Position numbers and translations under genes: made by a program
Assembly: GCA_051657905.1 (NCBI GenBank)
Contig: JBOFLO010000044.1
Span: forward strand, 1 to 7,653
DNA from: JBOFLO01 sp051657905
GTDB taxonomy: Bacteria > Patescibacteriota > Gracilibacteria > UBA1369
Direction: 5' to 3'
Length of the DNA: 7,653 nt
Shown: piece by piece, positions 5,525 through 7,653 of the stretch
How positions within the stretch are numbered: the stretch's first letter is position 1
Layout: each line of letters opens with the position of its first letter
The notes under the pieces: generated by a model
Database searches by the model: none
Told to the model about the DNA's origin: nothing
What the model saw: the letters and a program-made list of their open reading frames with translations, nothing else

Positions 5525-5530
5525 GTTATA
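5525..5530 (-). promoter_or_regulatory. Possible -10 for the 199-residue protein gene
   Basis: TATAAC on the minus strand (five of six) would start transcription only a few bases before the ATG at 5514, giving a nearly leaderless message. No good -35 is visible. The gene may instead be read from the phosphatase promoter. Confidence 0.3.
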
Positions 5531-5599
5531 CTTAAAAAGCTAAATTAAAATCCCAAATTACGCAAAATCTTCCCCTAGACAAGCCATCCCGAACATCCT

Positions 5600-6619
5600 T
5601 CAATCATAAATGATTCTTTTTTTGTCACCTCTGCATAATTCCTGCAAATCTTCCGGACTATCTATCAAAGTTGAAATACTAAAAGTCGTATCATCGTCGA
5701 ACTTACTCATCCCAGAATAAAAATTCCGGAAATTATCGTCAAATTCATAACTATTTCTGGACATTTTTAAACTCGCCAAAGTCCCATCAACTATCGTATC
5801 TAACTGACTCTTCACTCCATTAAATTTTGTCATCCCATCCGAACAAGCAATCACCACCAAAGGTGTTTTGCTCTTAAAATGAAATGTTCTGGTTTGCAAA
5901 TTTGCCACACTGCTACTCAAAAAATTACTCAAGTATCTGCTTCCATCTTCACAATTTGTGCTACTCACCACCTCGCCAGGCGTCACAATAATAATTGGCG
6001 AATCGCCAGCCCATAGCATTTGAACACTCTTAAAATCCCCTCTTTCCTGCGCCATCACAGCCGAAAAAGTAGTCTGAAAACTACCACGTGTTAGCAGATT
6101 GCCTCTTTTAATAGTCAATTTTTTATTCAATTCTATCAAGGCTTCTTTAAATTTCTTATTAAATATCTCACGCAAATCAACCGCCTCCCCTAGAAATAAA
6201 TCCGGTTCATTCACAATCAGCTCGCCAAATGTTTTTTGAATTTCCTCAGCTCCTAATTCAGCTTCAGTTTTATCCTCCAAAGTTTCATCGACATACCTCT
6301 TGTTTTCCCCAGTCCCTCCCACTCCATCTGTCACACTATTAATAACAATCCTTACTAATTTTCCTCCCTCCATTCTGTAAATAGTTTTTGCTAGTGGCGG
6401 CCCATCTTCACCTTTGGCCTCTCTGATGTACAAACCTCTCTGCACATTATGTTGAAATTTATTTACAGCACTTTCTTTTCGCAAAGTTCTCAAAACTTTA
6501 TCTGAAGTTTCTTTTGCTAGTTTGTCCGCTTCTATATCAGCTTTTTTTCTCATCAAAGGCACGGGCGTTTCAGCCGTTAATCCCGCCAATTCACTAAATT
6601 TTTCCAGCCAACGACTCAT
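5600..6619 (-). CDS. PP2C-family serine/threonine phosphatase-like protein
   Basis: The 339-residue protein shows the PP2C motif series in order. VTDGVGG (96-102) corresponds to the metal-binding DGMGG. GSFQTTFSAV (179-188) matches the GsT--v strand. LWAGDSPIII (202-211) matches vGDSRayL. VVIACSDGMTKF (255-266) matches the lcSDGl metal motif. FDDDTTFSIS (307-316) is the final DDxT motif. The metal-binding aspartates (D98, D261, D309/D310) are therefore present. The usual early R-x-N-E-D motif is not clear; REAKGEDG (66-73) is the only candidate. The arginine of GDSR is replaced by Pro (P208), so the active site is slightly atypical. The first 60 residues are a charged extension. It likely dephosphorylates Ser/Thr in the cytoplasm, but no kinase is nearby. 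It ends in TGA, fitting the standard code. Confidence 0.75.
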   Translation of the reverse strand: MSRWLEKFSELAGLTAETPVPLMRKKADIEADKLAKETSDKVLRTLRKESAVNKFQHNVQRGLYIREAKGEDGPPLAKTIYRMEGGKLVRIVINSVTDGVGGTGENKRYVDETLEDKTEAELGAEEIQKTFGELIVNEPDLFLGEAVDLREIFNKKFKEALIELNKKLTIKRGNLLTRGSFQTTFSAVMAQERGDFKSVQMLWAGDSPIIIVTPGEVVSSTNCEDGSRYLSNFLSSSVANLQTRTFHFKSKTPLVVIACSDGMTKFNGVKSQLDTIVDGTLASLKMSRNSYEFDDNFRNFYSGMSKFDDDTTFSISTLIDSPEDLQELCRGDKKRIIYD

Positions 6620-6651
6620 TTGTTCAAGTATTTAATTTATCCCAAGCGCTT

Positions 6652-6679
6652 ATTTTACCACGAATTCATATTTTGTAAA
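6652..6679 (-). promoter_or_regulatory. Promoter of the PP2C-like gene
   Basis: On the minus strand, TTTACA (6679-6674, five of six) is followed after 16 bp by TAAAAT (6657-6652, five of six), preceded by an extended -10 TGG (6660-6658). Transcription should start near 6645, about 26 nt before the ATG at 6619. No Shine-Dalgarno sequence is seen in that leader. Confidence 0.6.
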
Positions 6680-6699
6680 TAGTAGTCTGCCATGCCATT

Positions 6700-6728
6700 A
6701 AAAAAGGGCCGAAGCCATGCTCCGACCC
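6700..6728 (-). terminator. Intrinsic terminator of the peroxiredoxin gene
   Basis: On the minus strand, GGGTCGGAGC (6728-6719) pairs with GCTTCGGCCC (6715-6706), including two G-U pairs, around a 3-nt ATG loop. Six Ts follow (6705-6700). It lies 18 nt beyond the stop at 6747 and insulates the PP2C-like gene. Confidence 0.85.
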
Positions 6729-6746
6729 ATCTTTAACTGAATTTAT

Positions 6747-7229
6747 CTAGCTATTTGCCTTAATAAAGTCCAATACCTCTTTATGATGATTAGCTACCTT
6801 AACTTTCGGCCATATCTGAGCGATTTTCCCCTTAGGATCAATCAAAAAAGTCACTCTCTCAATCCCCATGTATTTCTTCCCAAACATACTTTTCTGCTTC
6901 CAAACACCATATTTCTCCACCACCTCTTTTTCCGTATCCGCCAGCAATGGAAACGGCAAATGATATTTTTCCACAAATTTATCATGCGATTTCAAACTAT
7001 CCACCGAAACCCCATAAATCTCCGCCCCCACAGCCGCATAATCCTTAGAACTATCCCTAAAATTACAAGCCTCAACCGTACAGCCCGGCGTATCGTCCTT
7101 AGGATAAAAATACAAAACCACCCATTTCCCCAAAGAATCCTTCAAACTATATTTCCCCCCTTTACTAGAATCCAAACTAAACCCCGGCGCCACATCCCCC
7201 ACCCCCAACAACATTTTTGATTCAGACAT
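6747..7229 (-). CDS. bcp: Thioredoxin-dependent peroxiredoxin, BCP/PrxQ type
   Basis: The 160-residue protein is a standard BCP-type peroxiredoxin, reducing hydrogen and organic peroxides with electrons from thioredoxin. Seen in order: VGDVAPGFSLDSSKG (10-24); VVLYFYPKDDTPGCTVEAC (37-55), with the peroxidatic Cys50 in PGCTVEAC and the resolving Cys55 five residues later as in E. coli BCP; YGVSVDSLKSHDKF; FPLLADTEKEVVEKYGVW; and ERVTFLIDPKGKI with the family Arg. The frame stays open upstream to another ATG at 7337, but homology begins just after MSESKM, so I place the start at 7229. No Shine-Dalgarno sequence precedes it; a TAAAAT about 20 nt upstream may be a -10. The protein is cytoplasmic. 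It is divergent from a thioredoxin-like lipoprotein gene, a sensible redox pairing across a large inverted repeat. Confidence 0.93.
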   Translation of the reverse strand: MSESKMLLGVGDVAPGFSLDSSKGGKYSLKDSLGKWVVLYFYPKDDTPGCTVEACNFRDSSKDYAAVGAEIYGVSVDSLKSHDKFVEKYHLPFPLLADTEKEVVEKYGVWKQKSMFGKKYMGIERVTFLIDPKGKIAQIWPKVKVANHHKEVLDFIKANS

Positions 7230-7336
7230 AAAAATTTTTATAATTATTTTACCCACCAATACTACCACAAATCCTCTACCCACATAAAATCCCAACTCCC
7301 AAAAACAAACCCCTGATTCCAAATAATCACCGGACA

Positions 7337-7418
7337 AGCCAACCTGGGGAAATTTTACCTTTTGGAGAAATAAAACTGTACCCCTTTCTCCAAAAGGTAA
7401 AATTTCCCCAGGTTGGCT
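7337..7418. repeat. Perfect 34-bp inverted repeat with 14-nt loop
   Basis: Bases 7337-7370 are exactly the reverse complement of 7385-7418, separated by 14 nt (TAAAACTGTACCCC). Pairing stops cleanly at both ends. Neither side has a T run, and it sits between divergent genes, so it is not an ordinary terminator. It lies upstream of the plus promoter at 7454, so it is not in that mRNA. It could be a small hairpin RNA, a miniature mobile element or a DNA-level regulatory structure. Confidence 0.9.
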
Positions 7419-7450
7419 GCCAGTAATTCTATTTTAAATCAGCTCATTTT

Positions 7451-7459
7451 TGTTATAAT
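7451..7459 (+). promoter_or_regulatory. Extended -10 promoter of the lipoprotein gene
   Basis: TGTTATAAT gives a consensus -10 (TATAAT, 7454-7459) with the extended TGn element. Only a weak -35 (TTTTAA, 7432-7437) lies 16 bp upstream, as is normal for extended -10 promoters. The start near 7466 leaves a leader of about 19 nt before the ATG at 7485. Confidence 0.7.
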
Positions 7460-7484
7460 AGTTGCGATATTTTATAAGAAACAC

Positions 7485-7653
7485 ATGAAAAATTTGAAAT
7501 TATTGGCGGTAATGATGTTAGCTATAACTTTATTAGCAGGTTGCAGCAGCGAACCAAAACCCCCTGGCAAATACGCTAAATTAGCTCAATGTTTAACTGA
7601 AAAAGACGTTGTTATGTATGGCGCTTTCTGGTGTCCACATTGTGCTAATCAGA
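7485..7653 (+). CDS. Thioredoxin-like lipoprotein, N-terminal part
   Basis: Only 56 residues are visible before the right edge. Residues 1-19 form a lipoprotein signal (KNLK, then a hydrophobic stretch), ending in the lipobox LLAGC with Cys20 as the lipidated residue, so the protein is exported and membrane anchored. After a Pro-rich linker comes CLTEKDVVMYGAFWCPHCANQ (36-56). This is close to the thioredoxin-like domain found with vitamin K epoxide reductase (VKOR), where YGA-WC-HC carries the redox pair, here C50 and C53. It probably shuttles electrons or forms disulfides outside the membrane, possibly with a VKOR partner beyond the window. It is expressed divergently from the peroxiredoxin gene. 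No Shine-Dalgarno sequence is seen; the start is fixed by the signal peptide and promoter. Confidence 0.85.
   Translation, partial: MKNLKLLAVMMLAITLLAGCSSEPKPPGKYAKLAQCLTEKDVVMYGAFWCPHCANQ

Noticed and set aside
5600..5602. UGA as a sense codon (alternative genetic code of some related lineages)
   Set aside because: The phosphatase motif series is complete before this TGA, read-through would add only a short unremarkable tail, and no conserved protein here needs UGA as an amino acid.
6783..7220. 145-residue plus-strand ORF antisense to the peroxiredoxin gene
   Set aside because: His/Arg/Pro-rich shadow of a clear peroxiredoxin.
7230..7337. 36-residue N-terminal extension of the peroxiredoxin from ATG 7337
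   Set aside because: The extension has no resemblance to the family, starts at the edge of the inverted repeat, and the protein is full length from 7229.
7337..7418. Reading the 34-bp inverted repeat as an intrinsic terminator
   Set aside because: It lies between divergent genes and lacks a T run on either strand.

Overview
The window is AT-rich and compactly coded, with ATG starts, short 5' leaders and almost no Shine-Dalgarno sequences. It also carries small unrecognised proteins and a lipobox-type lipoprotein with a VKOR-style thioredoxin motif. Together these suggest an uncultivated bacterium of the Patescibacteria/CPR kind. That placement is an impression from style and gene content, not a proof. 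UGA ends at least one gene (the PP2C-like gene) and no in-frame UGA has to be read as an amino acid, so the standard bacterial code fits.

Bases 1-3815 hold a probable amide-bond metabolism cluster. On the minus strand are a class I glutamine-amidotransferase-like gene (cut by the left edge) and, 6 bp upstream of it, a GCS2-type carboxylate-amine ligase. Divergent from these on the plus strand is an ATP-grasp ligase. Convergent with the ATP-grasp gene, 5 bp away, is an Ntn-type isoaspartyl peptidase/L-asparaginase. The two ligase genes are separated by 442 bp without a large gene (1149-1590).

That 442-bp region is the most interesting part of the window. Each side carries what looks like a complete ribosome-mediated transcription attenuator: a promoter-like sequence, a tiny leader ORF, an antiterminator segment overlapping the end of that ORF, and a U-tailed terminator just before the ligase start codon. 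The plus leader (23 codons) has six Ile codons in a seven-codon stretch and ends inside the antiterminator arm. The minus leader (20 codons) has five Phe and two Cys codons within nine codons and also ends in its antiterminator arm. The inferred picture is a small-peptide or amide pathway whose two ligases are separately tuned to charged-tRNA supply (Ile on one side, Phe and/or Cys on the other).

Bases 3816-7653 look unrelated. They hold an unrecognised protein with a possible helix-turn-helix and a near-consensus promoter (3946-4869), ending at a bidirectional terminator shared with a convergent unrecognised 199-residue protein. Upstream of the latter is a PP2C-like serine/threonine phosphatase. 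At the right end are a divergent redox pair: a BCP-type peroxiredoxin (minus) and the start of a thioredoxin-like lipoprotein (plus). Between that pair lies a perfect 34-bp inverted repeat with no obvious terminator tail. I see no tRNA, rRNA, CRISPR array or insertion sequence.
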